From Bacillus sp. Marseille-Q3570 (GTDB lineage: Bacteria > Bacillota > Bacilli > Bacillales > Fictibacillaceae), in the NCBI RefSeq assembly GCF_946151055.1, contig NZ_CAMGYZ010000006.1, positions 1 through 64,000 of the forward strand: DNA of 64,000 nucleotides, in the 5' to 3' direction. A program made the translations under genes and the position numbers. The notes under the pieces are model-generated. The model was not told the DNA's origin. It saw only the letters and a program-made list of their open reading frames with translations, and ran no database searches. Shown here one piece after another: positions 49,854 to 59,244 of this stretch (its first letter is position 1; the number at the start of each line of letters is the position of its first letter).

Positions 49854-50648
49854 ATGCTTGAAATGTTTTCGATTAACCTGACCCCATTCAACCAAGAGAG
49901 AAATGTACGGGTTTACCTCCCAAAATCCTATGATAATTTGGATCAACATTACCCAACCATGTACATGCATGATGGGAAGAATGTATTCCGGGACGAAGAT
50001 GCGGCGGGTGGTAAATCATTGGAACTTGAAAATTATCTAGACGAGCACAATATTGACTTGATTGTGATCGGAATTGATCAGCCCTCAACATTTGAAGAGC
50101 GCGTCAACCAGTATTGTCCCTGGGTGAACGGGGAGTACTGTAAAACAAAATTTGGTGATGAGCGTGAACTTGGCGGTAAAGGCAAAGAGTACATCAAGTT
50201 CATTGTGAATGAACTGAAACCGCTCATCGACGAAAAGTACAGAACGAGGACGGATCATACTATGATGGCTGGAATTTCTCTAGGCGGGTTGATTTCTACA
50301 TATGCCGCATGCATTTATCCAGGCATTTTCACCAAAGTCGCTGGGTTATCCTCGGGGTTTTGGCGCAACCAGGAAGAGATCGAATCTTTGATAAAAAAAG
50401 CGGATTTCTCCAAAATCGAAGGAATCTATCTCGATTGCGGCACGACGGAAACGAATGATGAGTATATCAATGCCGGGTTCCTCGATTCGAATCGACGCAT
50501 TTATTCGCTGCTTGAAGAAAAGGTGTCCAATACAACTTTCAATGTAATAGATGAAGGAGAACATAACTACAACGCCTTCCAAAAAAGAGTGCCAGCATTC
50601 ACCGGATTCATTCTTCAAGATCAGGTGAAAACAGAACTGCAATCTTAA
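49854..50648 (+). CDS. Putative alpha/beta-hydrolase esterase (esterase D type)
   Basis: A 264-residue esterase of the PF00756 type. MYMHDGKNVFRDEDAAGGKS precedes the nucleophile elbow AGISLGGLISTYAACIYPG. The acid and His are probably in LDCGTTETND and DEGEHNYNAFQ. Relatives include siderophore esterases, S-formylglutathione hydrolases and mycolyl-transferase-like enzymes; the substrate is open. The ATG follows AAGGTGA. An ATG nine bases later is possible. Confidence 0.8.
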   Translation: MLEMFSINLTPFNQERNVRVYLPKSYDNLDQHYPTMYMHDGKNVFRDEDAAGGKSLELENYLDEHNIDLIVIGIDQPSTFEERVNQYCPWVNGEYCKTKFGDERELGGKGKEYIKFIVNELKPLIDEKYRTRTDHTMMAGISLGGLISTYAACIYPGIFTKVAGLSSGFWRNQEEIESLIKKADFSKIEGIYLDCGTTETNDEYINAGFLDSNRRIYSLLEEKVSNTTFNVIDEGEHNYNAFQKRVPAFTGFILQDQVKTELQS

Positions 50649-50875
50649 AGCATTAAACGAAGCAATCAATGATAATCGGAAATCTTCTGGATATAACTGC
50701 ATATTCATCTATCTTACAAGACAATGGGGTTGGATAATACCAACCTCATTTTTATATACAAGATTTTGTTATCAACATTTGATCATTCGACATCTGTACA
50801 GACGAGCGATAAGAGTGAGGATATTACAGAAATACAAGTCCCAAGCACAAATCTTTATTTATACCAGATATTACA
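50649..50875. other. Gap upstream of katA
   Basis: AT-rich sequence with no RBS-supported gene. ACAATGGGGTTGG...CCAACCTCATTTTTAT near 50723-50755 can form a hairpin (GGGGTTGG/CCAACCTC) followed by TTTTTAT, a likely terminator for the esterase gene. Confidence 0.45.
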
Positions 50876-50890
50876 TTATAATAATTATAA
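50876..50890. promoter_or_regulatory. Perfect PerR box
   Basis: TTATAATAATTATAA matches the 15-base PerR consensus TTATAATNATTATAA at every fixed position. It lies eight bases upstream of the katA -35, so peroxide-responsive derepression of katA is strongly suggested. Confidence 0.85.
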
Positions 50891-50897
50891 AAAGATA

Positions 50898-50925
50898 TTG
50901 ATTTTTTCTTGATAAGTGATATCAT
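50898..50925 (+). promoter_or_regulatory. katA promoter
   Basis: TTGATT (50898-50903), a 16-base spacer and TATCAT (50920-50925), about 38 bases before the start codon. Confidence 0.6.
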
Positions 50926-50963
50926 TTGTTTTGTACTCAATTAATAGATGAGGTGATTGAAGA

Positions 50964-52424
50964 ATGTGTAAGAATAAGAAGCATTTGACGACAAGCTGGG
51001 GTGCGCCAGTTGGGGACAACCAGAACTCGATCACGGCCGGTTCTCGTGGTCCGACGCTAATCCAGGATGTACACCTCCTTGAAAAATTAGCTCACTTTAA
51101 CCGTGAACGTGTTCCGGAACGTGTTGTCCACGCGAAAGGGGCAGGTGCTCATGGTTATTTCGAAGTGACGAATGATGTGAGCAAATATACGAAAGCAGAT
51201 TTCTTGTCTGAAGTAGGAAAGAAGACACCACTTTTCGTCCGATTCTCTACTGTTGCAGGAGAACACGGTTCTGCAGATTCAGTCCGCGATCCACGTGGTT
51301 TTGCAGTGAAATTTTATACCGAAGAAGGGAACTATGACCTGGTTGGAAACAATACACCAGTCTTTTTCATCCGTGATGCAATCAAGTTTCCTGATTTCAT
51401 CCATACACAAAAGCGTCATCCGAAAACACACTTGAAGAACCCGAATGCGGTTTGGGATTTCTGGTCCCTTTCTCCAGAATCGTTACATCAGGTGACGATT
51501 CTCATGGCTGACCGAGGTATTCCGGCAACTTACCGTCATATGCACGGATTCGGAAGCCATACGTTCAAATGGGTCAATGCCGATGGAGACGGTGTCTGGG
51601 TGAAATATCACTTCAAAACACAGCAGGGAATCAAGAATCTGACAGAAGAGGTCGGGACGAAGATTGCTGGGGAAAACCCGGATTACCATACAGAGGATCT
51701 TTTCAATGCGATCGAGAATGGCGACTATCCTGAGTGGAAGCTTTATGTTCAGATCATGCCGCTGGAGGATGCAAACAGTTATCGCTGGGACCCGTTCGAC
51801 GTGACGAAAGTCTGGTCCCAAAAGGATTACCCGTTGATTGAAGTCGGAAAAATGGTCTTGAACAAAAACCCGGAAAACTACTTTGCTGAAGTTGAACAAG
51901 CGACGTTCTCACCAGGGACACTCGTACCAGGAATTGATGTTTCTCCTGATAAAATGCTTCAGGGTCGATTGTTTGCTTACTCTGATGCACATCGTTACCG
52001 CGTGGGGGCGAACCACAACGCACTACCGATCAATCGCCCGAAAAACGAAGTGAACAACTATCAGCGTGATGGTCAAATGAGATTCGATGACAATGGCGGC
52101 GGTTCCGTTTATTACGAGCCGAACAGCCAGGGGGGACCAGGCGAATCTCCTGGAAATAAACAAGCAGCATACCCTGTATCTGGAGTGGCAGAAAGTGTTC
52201 CATATGACCACAACGACCATTACACTCAAGCAGGTAATCTATACCGCTTGATGGATGAAGGCGAGCGTGAACGGCTTGTGAAAAATATCGTCGACGCGAT
52301 GTCCGGTGTTGAATCGGATGACATCAAGCTTCGTCAGATCCAGCATTTCTATAAAGCCGATCCTGAATACGGTGAAAAAGTCGCTCAAGGCTTAGGATTG
52401 GCAGTACCGCAAGAAGTTAAATGA
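50964..52424 (+). CDS. katA: Catalase (haem, small-subunit type)
   Basis: A 486-residue monofunctional haem catalase. The catalytic His56 lies in [17 protein letters not shown], the Asn in [13 protein letters not shown], and the haem-ligand Tyr in [40 protein letters not shown] is a family signature. It is a small-subunit enzyme of vegetative KatA type, expected in the cytoplasm. The RBS is GATGAGGTGA. Regulation by PerR is inferred from the upstream box. Confidence 0.95.
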   Translation: MCKNKKHLTTSWGAPVGDNQNSITAGSRGPTLIQDVHLLEKLAHFNRERVPERVVHAKGAGAHGYFEVTNDVSKYTKADFLSEVGKKTPLFVRFSTVAGEHGSADSVRDPRGFAVKFYTEEGNYDLVGNNTPVFFIRDAIKFPDFIHTQKRHPKTHLKNPNAVWDFWSLSPESLHQVTILMADRGIPATYRHMHGFGSHTFKWVNADGDGVWVKYHFKTQQGIKNLTEEVGTKIAGENPDYHTEDLFNAIENGDYPEWKLYVQIMPLEDANSYRWDPFDVTKVWSQKDYPLIEVGKMVLNKNPENYFAEVEQATFSPGTLVPGIDVSPDKMLQGRLFAYSDAHRYRVGANHNALPINRPKNEVNNYQRDGQMRFDDNGGGSVYYEPNSQGGPGESPGNKQAAYPVSGVAESVPYDHNDHYTQAGNLYRLMDEGERERLVKNIVDAMSGVESDDIKLRQIQHFYKADPEYGEKVAQGLGLAVPQEVK

Positions 52425-52436
52425 AAAGGTGAGGTC

Positions 52437-52468
52437 AGAAGGATGACAAACGTGTCGTCCTTCTTTCT
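52437..52468 (+). terminator. katA terminator
   Basis: AGAAGGATGAC pairs with GTCGTCCTTCT (one G-U pair) and is followed by TTCTATTT. Confidence 0.8.
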
Positions 52469-52529
52469 ATTTGGATCTTTTCTAGTTGCTTTTGAGTCAT
52501 TTTAAAAAACTCACATTGTGCAAATTGAT

Positions 52530-52680
52530 TGAAGAGCAAGGTGCGAGACTCCTCGAAAATGAAAATCGCATTTTCTTCGTGTGATGTTACGCTGCTGAAG
52601 CTTTCCTTGTCCTGTGGGCTCACCGCATGCCCGCGGAAAACGATCATCCTGGAGCGGAAATCAATGAATTTTAAAGAAAA
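52530..52680. repeat. Degenerate GC-rich dispersed element
   Basis: AAGGTGCGAGACTCCTCGAA, CCTGTGGGCTCACCGCATGC, CCGCGGAAAACGATC and GGAGCGGAAATCAAT. The order and content resemble the 38446 element; the GCGGAAATCAA end matches the element ends at 57400. No gene is visible. Confidence 0.55.
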
Positions 52681-52760
52681 CTTGGCGAGACCAAGCCTTT
52701 TGTAGGTCGAGCCTTAGTTGCCCTTATACTGAAGAAAGTATTTTATACTTTCTTTAAGTG
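52681..52760. repeat. Dispersed AACTTGGCGAGACCAAGCC repeat
   Basis: AAAACTTGGCGAGACCAAGC, GAGCCTTAGTTGCCC and CTTATACTGAAGAAAGTATT resemble, in reverse orientation, the pieces at 5505-5690 and 22010-22082. Confidence 0.55.
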
Positions 52761-52828
52761 AATATTTTATACTTAACCTATCTATTACGGATGGTATAAT
52801 AAAAGTAAAATCGAAAGGAGGTTGGATT

Positions 52829-53116
52829 ATGGAACAGGTTTTAAAACAAATATTGGATGAGTTAAAAGTGATGAAGACAGATATGAGTGAACTAAAATCG
52901 ATGAAGACGGATATGACTGAATTGAAATCTGATATGAATGACTTAAAAGAAGGACAACATAGATTAGAAGTTGGTCAAGCTAGATTACAAAAGAACCTGA
53001 TTGAAAGCCTGGGATCATATACAGATAAGATTATAGAGCATGTTGAGAATAAGACGGAAGTATTAAACAAAAGAGTATATCGCGTCGAATCAGAAATTGA
53101 ACGATTGAGCAGATAA
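52829..53116 (+). CDS. Small coiled-coil protein
   Basis: A 95-residue protein made of heptad repeats: MEQVLKQILDELKVMKTDMS, then near-duplicated ELKSMKTDMTELKSDMNDLK, and further helices to RVYRVESEIERLSR. It should form a long parallel coiled coil. No partner or domain is recognised. Similar small proteins occur as multicopy families in bacilli. RBS AAAGGAGGTTGG is strong. Confidence 0.75.
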   Translation: MEQVLKQILDELKVMKTDMSELKSMKTDMTELKSDMNDLKEGQHRLEVGQARLQKNLIESLGSYTDKIIEHVENKTEVLNKRVYRVESEIERLSR

Positions 53117-53143
53117 TAGAGGACCTATATATAAACAAAGAAA

Positions 53144-53171
53144 AACTCAGAAACATTGCCTGAGTTTTCCC
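53144..53171 (+). terminator. Terminator after the coiled-coil gene
   Basis: AAAACTCAG pairs with CTGAGTTTT around AAACATTGC. Both flanks are A/T-rich, so it may also act leftward for the M1 gene. Confidence 0.7.
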
Positions 53172-53230
53172 TGCAATACTTATTTAATCTGATCCCATAA
53201 AGATTTTAACGACTTTCTGTACATCTCTCC

Positions 53231-54724
53231 TCATTGGATCTCTTCCATCTCTACAGGGTTACCCTCCAACCATTGGTTAAAGTAGTCTTCGGTTTCAGGT
53301 CCGATGACTTTTATAAAAGCGGCTAGCATGTCTTCCTTCGTTGCAAATCCAAACTGTTTATTTTCATAGTAATAAGCGAGTGCTTCGTTCATTTTTTCCA
53401 CACCGTACTCTTTTTCCAGGGTATTGAACATCTGTGGTCCAACTCCGTAGATGAGCGCAGCATAGAGCTCACTATCCTGGAATTCCGTTGTCGGACTTTC
53501 AATGGTGTGACCGTTCCTCGAGAGAGCAGGCAATTGTGCAGTTTTCTCTGCATATCGCTCCGCATGTTCAACCGCAAGACCTGGTTCATACTCTTTTAAA
53601 AATTGCAGTGTCGAATAGTTTGTCAGGCTTTCATCGAGCCATGGGGCTTCGATCGGGTTGTTCCCTACAACCGCATACCACCATTGATGAGCGATTTCAT
53701 GCACAATGGTCGGAATGAAGAATTTTTCTCCCGTCTGGTAATAATCACTGTTGACGACTGTCATCCCTGGATATTCCATGCCCAAGAATGTACGAGGACC
53801 GGGAACCACGTCGAATTCTTCATAAGGATAGTCGCCGAATGATCTTTCAAAATGCTTAAAAGCTTCGACTGCAGCAGAGTGATAGGTTTCAAATCCTTCC
53901 TCCGAATCAGGTGTATACCAACTCCGGATGGTAATGCCATCAACTTCCTCACTTTTTACCTGATATGTCTGATCCATCACACACATCGCAAATTCCCGGA
54001 CTTTTTCAGCTTCGAATTCATAGGTTTTCTTCGTTTCATATTCGATTGGTTCAGATGTCTCCACGCCCGTACTTGCAATTTGATATGCTTTCGGAAGGGT
54101 GACATTGACAGTATAATCCGCTGGTTCATAGTAGCCTGAGTCGCCGACTGGGTGAAACTCGTTCTTATACCATCCGTCATCTTCATACACAGCTCGGATC
54201 GGAAGCCAATTCGCAAAATAGATATTGTTTTCTGTATAGGAAAAGATCCCTTCATTGAATGGAACGGTGATATCGAATTCCATCGTCAGCTCAATGGTCT
54301 CGTTCTCTTTCCAGTTTTCAAGTGGGATTTCAAGTATCGTGTCTTCAAGAGTATAGTCAGTGACCGATCCATCAAGGGTGATTTTTGTAAAACCTAATCC
54401 GCCCGGTTCAGGTGCTGGACCTAAGTAATCACGCCAGCCTTCACTTGTCAATTTGTCAAGGTCATGAAACTTGTTACCGAGCACCTGAAAATAGATTTTA
54501 TCCTGAGTCTTGCCAGTATCGTTCTTCGTATAAACTTTCATAGTCGCTTTAGCCGTTCTCTCATCAGGAAATACTTCAACGTCCACCTCATAAGCTGTAT
54601 TCACATCTACCAGATCGGGCTTGGAGCTGAACACAGAAAGGAGATCCGTTCGATCCTCTGCAACATACAAAACGACGGCCAACCCCACTCCAATCATCCC
54701 GATAACCCATAAGATTTTTTTCAT
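53231..54724 (-). CDS. M1-family (gluzincin) metallopeptidase, membrane-anchored
   Basis: A 497-residue protein. An N-terminal anchor (KKILWVIGMIGVGLAVVLYV) precedes a beta-rich domain. The peptidase domain carries GMEYPGMTVV (GxMEN equivalent), the zinc motif IVHEIAHQWWYAVVGNNP (HExxH), and the downstream Glu in PWLDESLTNYSTL. It is probably an extracellular or cell-surface aminopeptidase-like enzyme. Changes in the GAMEN motif suggest altered specificity. ATG 54724 lies after GGGGG; the frame extending to 54742 lacks an RBS. Confidence 0.83.
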   Translation of the reverse strand: MKKILWVIGMIGVGLAVVLYVAEDRTDLLSVFSSKPDLVDVNTAYEVDVEVFPDERTAKATMKVYTKNDTGKTQDKIYFQVLGNKFHDLDKLTSEGWRDYLGPAPEPGGLGFTKITLDGSVTDYTLEDTILEIPLENWKENETIELTMEFDITVPFNEGIFSYTENNIYFANWLPIRAVYEDDGWYKNEFHPVGDSGYYEPADYTVNVTLPKAYQIASTGVETSEPIEYETKKTYEFEAEKVREFAMCVMDQTYQVKSEEVDGITIRSWYTPDSEEGFETYHSAAVEAFKHFERSFGDYPYEEFDVVPGPRTFLGMEYPGMTVVNSDYYQTGEKFFIPTIVHEIAHQWWYAVVGNNPIEAPWLDESLTNYSTLQFLKEYEPGLAVEHAERYAEKTAQLPALSRNGHTIESPTTEFQDSELYAALIYGVGPQMFNTLEKEYGVEKMNEALAYYYENKQFGFATKEDMLAAFIKVIGPETEDYFNQWLEGNPVEMEEIQ

Positions 54725-54886
54725 AAAAACCCCCAAATACATCTTTTTACATGTTTATCTAAGTATAATTTTCAACAGCTAGAAGATATTCCCTTTTCAA
54801 AATGAGTAAAGAATGTTTCATTGGCGAAAATTGTGGAAGAACTAGAATACTACATGATTAAAATATCCGATTCACAAGGAGACTCT

Positions 54887-55480
54887 ATGTTTGATTTTGT
54901 CGTACAACTCATTAAAGATTTCGGGGTATGGGGATTGCTTGCAAGCCTTGCGTTAGAAGCATCGTCCATTCCATTTCCAGGAGGGCTGGTCACTCTTACC
55001 TTCGGCTACTTCCTCAACCTTTCCCTGACGGAGGTTTTCTCTTATTCTATGCTAGCTAGTGGTGTGTATACTGCGTTCAGTTTCATACCTTATGGAATCG
55101 GATATAAGCTCGAAGATAAATTGAAAGAGAAGACGAATGCTCGTAAAATCGAGAGGGCGCAGCGTTGGTTCCAAAAGTGCGGGATTTGGAGTATCGCTTT
55201 CACACGGCCGATCGGTCTTGGGAATTACATTTCGTATGTCGCCGGTGTCAGTAAAGTGAACCGGTTGAAGTTTTCGATCCTCACCCTAATCGGAATCCTT
55301 CCGTGGACTGCAACAATGCTGTGGCTCGGAAGTACAGGTAATCTGAAATCTGTGACAGGCTTTCTGGATGAATTTCAAATGTATGTGTTCATTGCCCTCG
55401 GTTTTGCTGTCAGCGGGTTTATCGTGTACCGTTATTATAAAAGGAAAAGCTGTTCTACCAAGGATATTGTAAAAGAATAG
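54887..55480 (+). CDS. DedA-family membrane protein
   Basis: A 197-residue DedA/VTT-fold protein. ALEASSIPFPGGLVTLTFGY is the re-entrant-loop motif. RWFQKCGIWSIAFTRPIGLG and NYISYVAGVSKVNRLKFSIL form the second conserved region. Relatives act as lipid scramblases or flippases (undecaprenyl phosphate, phosphatidylethanolamine). ATG 54887 follows AAGGAGA; it is divergent from the M1 peptidase gene. Confidence 0.85.
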   Translation: MFDFVVQLIKDFGVWGLLASLALEASSIPFPGGLVTLTFGYFLNLSLTEVFSYSMLASGVYTAFSFIPYGIGYKLEDKLKEKTNARKIERAQRWFQKCGIWSIAFTRPIGLGNYISYVAGVSKVNRLKFSILTLIGILPWTATMLWLGSTGNLKSVTGFLDEFQMYVFIALGFAVSGFIVYRYYKRKSCSTKDIVKE

Positions 55481-55486
55481 ACATAA

Positions 55487-55519
55487 GAGAACCGTGCAGT
55501 GTGAAACTTGTACGGTTTT
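55487..55519 (+). terminator. Terminator after dedA
   Basis: GAACCGTGCA pairs with TGTACGGTTTTC around GTGTGAAACT; a short T-run follows. Confidence 0.6.
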
Positions 55520-55562
55520 CGTATGAATGAATATGTTAAAATTTGGTTGAGGTGATGCTGTC

Positions 55563-56003
55563 ATGATAAAAATACAATTGATCAAGCCAGAAGTTACATA
55601 TGGATTAAGACAAAAGATTTTACGGCCGCAACAGACATTAGAAGAATGTAAGTATGCTAGCGATGCTTCTGAGGAGTCTTTTCATTTAGGTGCTTTTGCT
55701 AATGATGTGCTGATCAGCGTCGCGTCCTTTTATCAAGAAGATAATCCACAGATCACTGGAGAAAATCAATACAGGTTGAGAGGGATGGCCACAGTTGAAA
55801 CGTCCCGAGGTCAAGGTGCAGGGCGTTCATTGATTGAGACTGCTGAAAAAGAATTGAGAGGGCGCGGTACAGAGGTCTGGTGGTGCAACGCTCGTACGAC
55901 GGTGAGTGGATACTACGAAAAGATGGGCTTGAAATCTATCGGTGACATATTCGATATACATCCGATCGGACCTCATAAGTTGATGTACAAGAAAATAAAA
56001 TAG
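55563..56003 (+). CDS. GNAT-family N-acetyltransferase
   Basis: A 146-residue acetyltransferase. The acetyl-CoA-binding segment is RLRGMATVETSRGQGAGRSL, followed by EVWWCNARTTVSGYYEKMGL. The N-terminal IKPEVTYGLRQKILRPQQTL fits a small subgroup annotated as predicted GNAT enzymes. The substrate is unknown. It is followed ten bases later by a membrane-anchored unknown gene. Confidence 0.83.
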   Translation: MIKIQLIKPEVTYGLRQKILRPQQTLEECKYASDASEESFHLGAFANDVLISVASFYQEDNPQITGENQYRLRGMATVETSRGQGAGRSLIETAEKELRGRGTEVWWCNARTTVSGYYEKMGLKSIGDIFDIHPIGPHKLMYKKIK

Positions 56004-56013
56004 GAGCGTGTTT

Positions 56014-56562
56014 ATGGGCAGGGTAGTAATCTGGGTATTTTTCGGTTTTTTCATATTTTTCGTTGTCACAGGGATCCTATCGTTTTATAGCGGAAGCCCG
56101 ATTCAACCTGGTTCTGCATTCATCGATGATCACGAAATCATTGATGAGCTGGAGGTGGATGTAACTGAAGAGATGATTGAAGAGATCAATTGGGAAGTCA
56201 CTCCTGATTTTAAAACCGGCAATTATATGCTAAGGGGAATTGAAAAGAAGGTAGGTTTCATTGATACTGGATTCATTGCCAACCAGGGGAACAAATACAT
56301 GTGGCATTTCTGGGGTGACCAGCTTGAAGGGAACTTGTCTGTCGTAGCGGTCAATGAAAACGAGCCTTATACCCTTGTACCAGCTTTAAGTAATGGGGAA
56401 GATACTTCCTTCATGTGGTCAACTTCAGAATTGGCAGGACCGAACAACAGAGCAGATGCACACTTACCCTCCAATATGGAATTGACAGAAACGGGAAAAT
56501 GGGCACTGCTCGTATTCCTGGGAGACAACTACATCGATCATATCGTGGTCGAGGTGGAATAG
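56014..56562 (+). CDS. DUF4871-like membrane-anchored protein
   Basis: A 182-residue protein. One N-terminal helix (VVIWVFFGFFIFFVVTGILS) is followed by an extracellular beta domain with INWEVTPDFKTGNYMLRGIE, KVGFIDTGFIANQGNKYMWH and a final GKWALLVFLGDNYIDHIVVE. The WxVxPxFKTG and KYMWHFWG motifs resemble DUF4871. No lipobox is present. ATG 56014 follows AGGAGCG. Function unknown. Confidence 0.65.
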   Translation: MGRVVIWVFFGFFIFFVVTGILSFYSGSPIQPGSAFIDDHEIIDELEVDVTEEMIEEINWEVTPDFKTGNYMLRGIEKKVGFIDTGFIANQGNKYMWHFWGDQLEGNLSVVAVNENEPYTLVPALSNGEDTSFMWSTSELAGPNNRADAHLPSNMELTETGKWALLVFLGDNYIDHIVVEVE

Positions 56563-56744
56563 GTCAGGTGTACAATGCATGTGTGAATTTTGGGTATTCT
56601 GTAAACCGGCAGTTTAACGGAGTGAATGGATGCGATAGATCTTCAACAATCGGGGCAGATTGTACAGTAGCAACACCTTTCAAGAAAATTGAATATTCGT
56701 GTTAAAATTCAGATGAAGATCAAAATGAAATTGGAGTGATGATT

Positions 56745-57200
56745 ATGAAGCCTGTTAGCATACCTGATCTTTCAACAAGACCTTTTCATTTAACTGTAGA
56801 ACGTATGATGGAAACACCACCAGATGTGCTCTTCCAAGCGTGGACAAACCAGTTTGACCGGTGGTTCGCGGTACCTGGGAGCGTAATTATGCAGGGAGAA
56901 GTAAACACTACCTTCTTTTTTGAAACTGAATTTGAAAATGAACGTCATCCTCATTACGGACGATTTCTGAAGCTTGAGCAAGACAGTCTCGTCGAAATAA
57001 CGTGGGTAACTGGCGCCAGGGGGACGAAGGGAGCTGAGACCGTTGTTACAGTTGAACTTGAACAATGCGGCAATGGCACCCGAATACGCCTTACACACGC
57101 AGGGTTTCCAGATGAGGAATCAAAGGACCAGCATGAACAGGCATGGCCGTTTGTACTTGAACAGCTAGACAGGTGTATGATAGAACAGTCCCAGGGGTAA
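56745..57200 (+). CDS. SRPBCC/AHSA1-family protein
   Basis: A 151-residue START-like protein. [32 protein letters not shown] and [20 protein letters not shown] form the AHSA1 pattern. The fold has a hydrophobic ligand-binding pocket; function is not assigned. The start at 56745 is chosen from the TGGAGTG spacing. A terminator lies 140 bases downstream. Confidence 0.8.
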   Translation: MKPVSIPDLSTRPFHLTVERMMETPPDVLFQAWTNQFDRWFAVPGSVIMQGEVNTTFFFETEFENERHPHYGRFLKLEQDSLVEITWVTGARGTKGAETVVTVELEQCGNGTRIRLTHAGFPDEESKDQHEQAWPFVLEQLDRCMIEQSQG

Positions 57201-57340
57201 ACTCGAACTGCACCTATTAAACTGAAATACTTTGTTTATAAAAGTAAAAAGTATGGTACATAAGAATGAACATCAGCATGAAAAAGGCGGAGCGTAAAAT
57301 GTTTCCCATCCATGCGAGAAGCAGGAATCGTATTTATCTT

Positions 57341-57382
57341 AAGTAGACCTCTTTTTAAAAATAAGAGTTCTACTTTTTTATT
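57341..57382 (+). terminator. Terminator upstream of the GC-rich element
   Basis: AAGTAGACCTCTT pairs with AAGAGTTCTACTT (one mismatch) and is followed by TTTTATTT. Confidence 0.7.
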
Positions 57383-57399
57383 TGGCTTTGTTAAACTTC

Positions 57400-57556
57400 C
57401 GGGTTGATTTCCGAATAGGAGGTTTGACTGAAGCGAAATTTGCGACACACCTTCGGGAAAAGCGCGCGAAGCGAGACCCCACAGAGAGGAACTCGCGAGG
57501 AGGCTCTCGGATCGCCCGCAGAAAGGGAGTGGATTTTGCAAAAATCAACATTGGAG
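57400..57556. repeat. GC-rich dispersed element with short inverted ends
   Basis: Starts GGTTGATTTCCG and ends AAAAATCAACATT, imperfect inverted ends. The middle carries CCTTCGGGAAAAGCGCGCGA, GAGACCCCACAGAGAGG, CGCGAGGAGGCTCTCGG and CCCGCAGAAAGG. It belongs with the elements at 13740, 38446 and 52530. No coding content. Confidence 0.7.
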
Positions 57557-57661
57557 AAAGAGTGTACGATAATTATATTGTGATAAAGGATAATTATTTA
57601 TTGTAAAACGATAAATAATAACTTATAATTATAATGACAAAAACCAAGTGAGGTGGGTTCT

Positions 57662-58130
57662 ATGAATCGAGGTTCAACAAATTTCTTAAAGGTGGTTGTT
57701 TTTCTGCTTGCAATTCCGATTCTCGGTTTGTGCTTCTATTGGTTACCATGGATTGCAATTGATGTATCAAAAAGTAATTGGGAGTTTGCCTATTTGGTGT
57801 ATCCAGTCCTGATCGGTATGTATGCATCAGCGATTCCATTTTTCATGGCATTGTATCAGGCGTTCCAACTGCTGATTTATATGACCAGAAAAAAGCGTTC
57901 TCGGAATTGTCTGTAAGAGCTTTGAAGAATATCAAAACGTGTGCCACCACAATCAGTGTCTTGTATTTGCTTTCTATCTAGTTGGGGAGAAAGACGAGGC
58001 CCCAGGAGTCATCGTTATCGGTATGGTCCTTACGTTTGCACCAATGGTGATCGCTGTCTTTGCTGCAGTTCTCCAAAGGCTTTTACAAGAAGCCATCGAT
58101 ATAAAATCAGAAAATGATTTAACGGTCTGA
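57662..58130 (+). pseudogene. DUF2975 membrane protein, two frame lesions
   Basis: The first frame encodes FLKVVVFLLAIPILGLCFYW and LYQAFQLLIY, then shifts at about 57882. One added base gives DQKKAFSELSVRALKNIKTC and TTISVLYLL, after which a second lesion near 57972 (several bases missing) is needed to reach FYLVGEKDEAPGVIVIGM and AVFAAVLQRLLQEAIDIKSE. The rejoined product matches DUF2975 from end to end. DUF2975 proteins pair with small HTH genes (B. subtilis YoaS/YozG), and the intact HTH follows 10 bases later. RBS GTGAGGTGGG. Confidence 0.8.
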
Positions 58131-58140
58131 GGTGAATGAC

Positions 58141-58359
58141 ATGGCGATTATTATCAATATCGATGTGATGCTGGCTAAAAGGAAAATGAGTGTGACAGAA
58201 CTTTCCGAGAGGGTTGGAATAACGATGGCGAACCTTTCTATATTGAAAAACGGTAAAGCTAAAGCAGTTCGTTTTTCAACTTTAGAGGCGATTTGCGAAG
58301 CTTTAGAATGTCAGCCAGGTGATCTTTTAGAATATAAAAGTGAAAAAGAAGATCAGTAA
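58141..58359 (+). CDS. YozG-type Cro/CI-family HTH regulator
   Basis: A 72-residue single-domain regulator: MAIIINIDVMLAKRKMSVTE, LSERVGITMANLSILKNGKA, RFSTLEAICEALECQPGDLL. This is the short HTH family that accompanies DUF2975 membrane proteins. It may control its own operon with the membrane partner as modulator. ATG 58141 is chosen because TGAGGTGA precedes it; GTG 58132 is part of that RBS. It is intact although the partner gene is broken. Confidence 0.85.
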   Translation: MAIIINIDVMLAKRKMSVTELSERVGITMANLSILKNGKAKAVRFSTLEAICEALECQPGDLLEYKSEKEDQ

Positions 58360-58383
58360 AGAAGATTAATGGAGGCACAAATC

Positions 58384-59199
58384 ATGAGTGCACTTAAACA
58401 ATTCGTTCGTTTTGGTTGGGAGCAAGCCCTTTCCTGTTTGTTTCCTGTCGTCATTTTTGCTTCTCTGGCAATCACACAAATCGTACCGCTTCCCCTCCTG
58501 CCACGCTATGACTGGCTGCTCCTCATCTGTCTTTTGATGCAATGGTTGATGGTACGTACTGGACTTGAAACATGGGATGAATTGAAAGTTATCACATTGT
58601 TTCATATTATTGGGCTTGCACTTGAACTTTTCAAGGTGCATATGGGTTCCTGGTCTTATCCCGAGGAAGGGTATTCCAAATTTTTCGGGGTGCCTTTGTA
58701 TAGTGGTTTCATGTACGCAAGTGTGGCGAGTTATCTTTGCCAGGCGTGGAGGAGGTTGAAGGTCCAATTGGTCAAGTGGCCACCATTTTGGATCGTTGTC
58801 TCTCTAGCAGCTGCAATCTATTTGAATTTTTTCACTCATCATTATTGGATGGATGTCCGGTGGTGGTTATCGGGACTTATAATCATTCTATTTTGGCAAT
58901 CATATGTCACATATGCGGTTAATGGAAGTCGCTACAGAATGCCACTCGCACTTTCTTTTCTGCTTATCGGATTTTTTATATGGATAGCTGAAAATATCGC
59001 AACCTTCTTTGGAGCATGGCAATACCCGAATCAAAGAGAGGCATGGAGTCTTGTACATCTGGGGAAGGTGAGTTCATGGCTATTACTGGTGATTGTCAGC
59101 TTTCTTATAGTGGCGACATTAAAACAAGTTAAGGGGGAAGGTTCGGCTAAGGTTTCGCAAACTGGTCTTCCTGGAGACTATAAAAAGGGAACACTTTAA
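58384..59199 (+). CDS. DUF817 family membrane protein
   Basis: A 271-residue protein with about eight helices. Signatures are FGWEQALSCLFPVVIFASLA, LFKVHMGSWSYPEEGYSKFF, GVPLYSGFMYASVASYLCQA and IWIAENIATFFGAWQYPNQR, all typical of DUF817 (YoaT-like). Function unknown. It is 24 bases downstream of the HTH gene, so the three genes may form one operon, comparable to B. subtilis yoaT-yoaS-yozG. RBS TGGAGGC. Confidence 0.85.
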   Translation: MSALKQFVRFGWEQALSCLFPVVIFASLAITQIVPLPLLPRYDWLLLICLLMQWLMVRTGLETWDELKVITLFHIIGLALELFKVHMGSWSYPEEGYSKFFGVPLYSGFMYASVASYLCQAWRRLKVQLVKWPPFWIVVSLAAAIYLNFFTHHYWMDVRWWLSGLIIILFWQSYVTYAVNGSRYRMPLALSFLLIGFFIWIAENIATFFGAWQYPNQREAWSLVHLGKVSSWLLLVIVSFLIVATLKQVKGEGSAKVSQTGLPGDYKKGTL

Positions 59200-59220
59200 G
59201 CCTGCAAGTTCCCTTTTTAT
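59182..59220. terminator. Terminator at the end of the DUF817 gene
   Basis: AAAAAGGGAAC pairs with GTTCCCTTTTT. The 5' arm lies in the last codons of the gene, and flanks allow termination in both directions toward cwlJ. Confidence 0.75.
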
Positions 59221-59244
59221 AGAGTGGGATTAAGAAAAAGCTGA

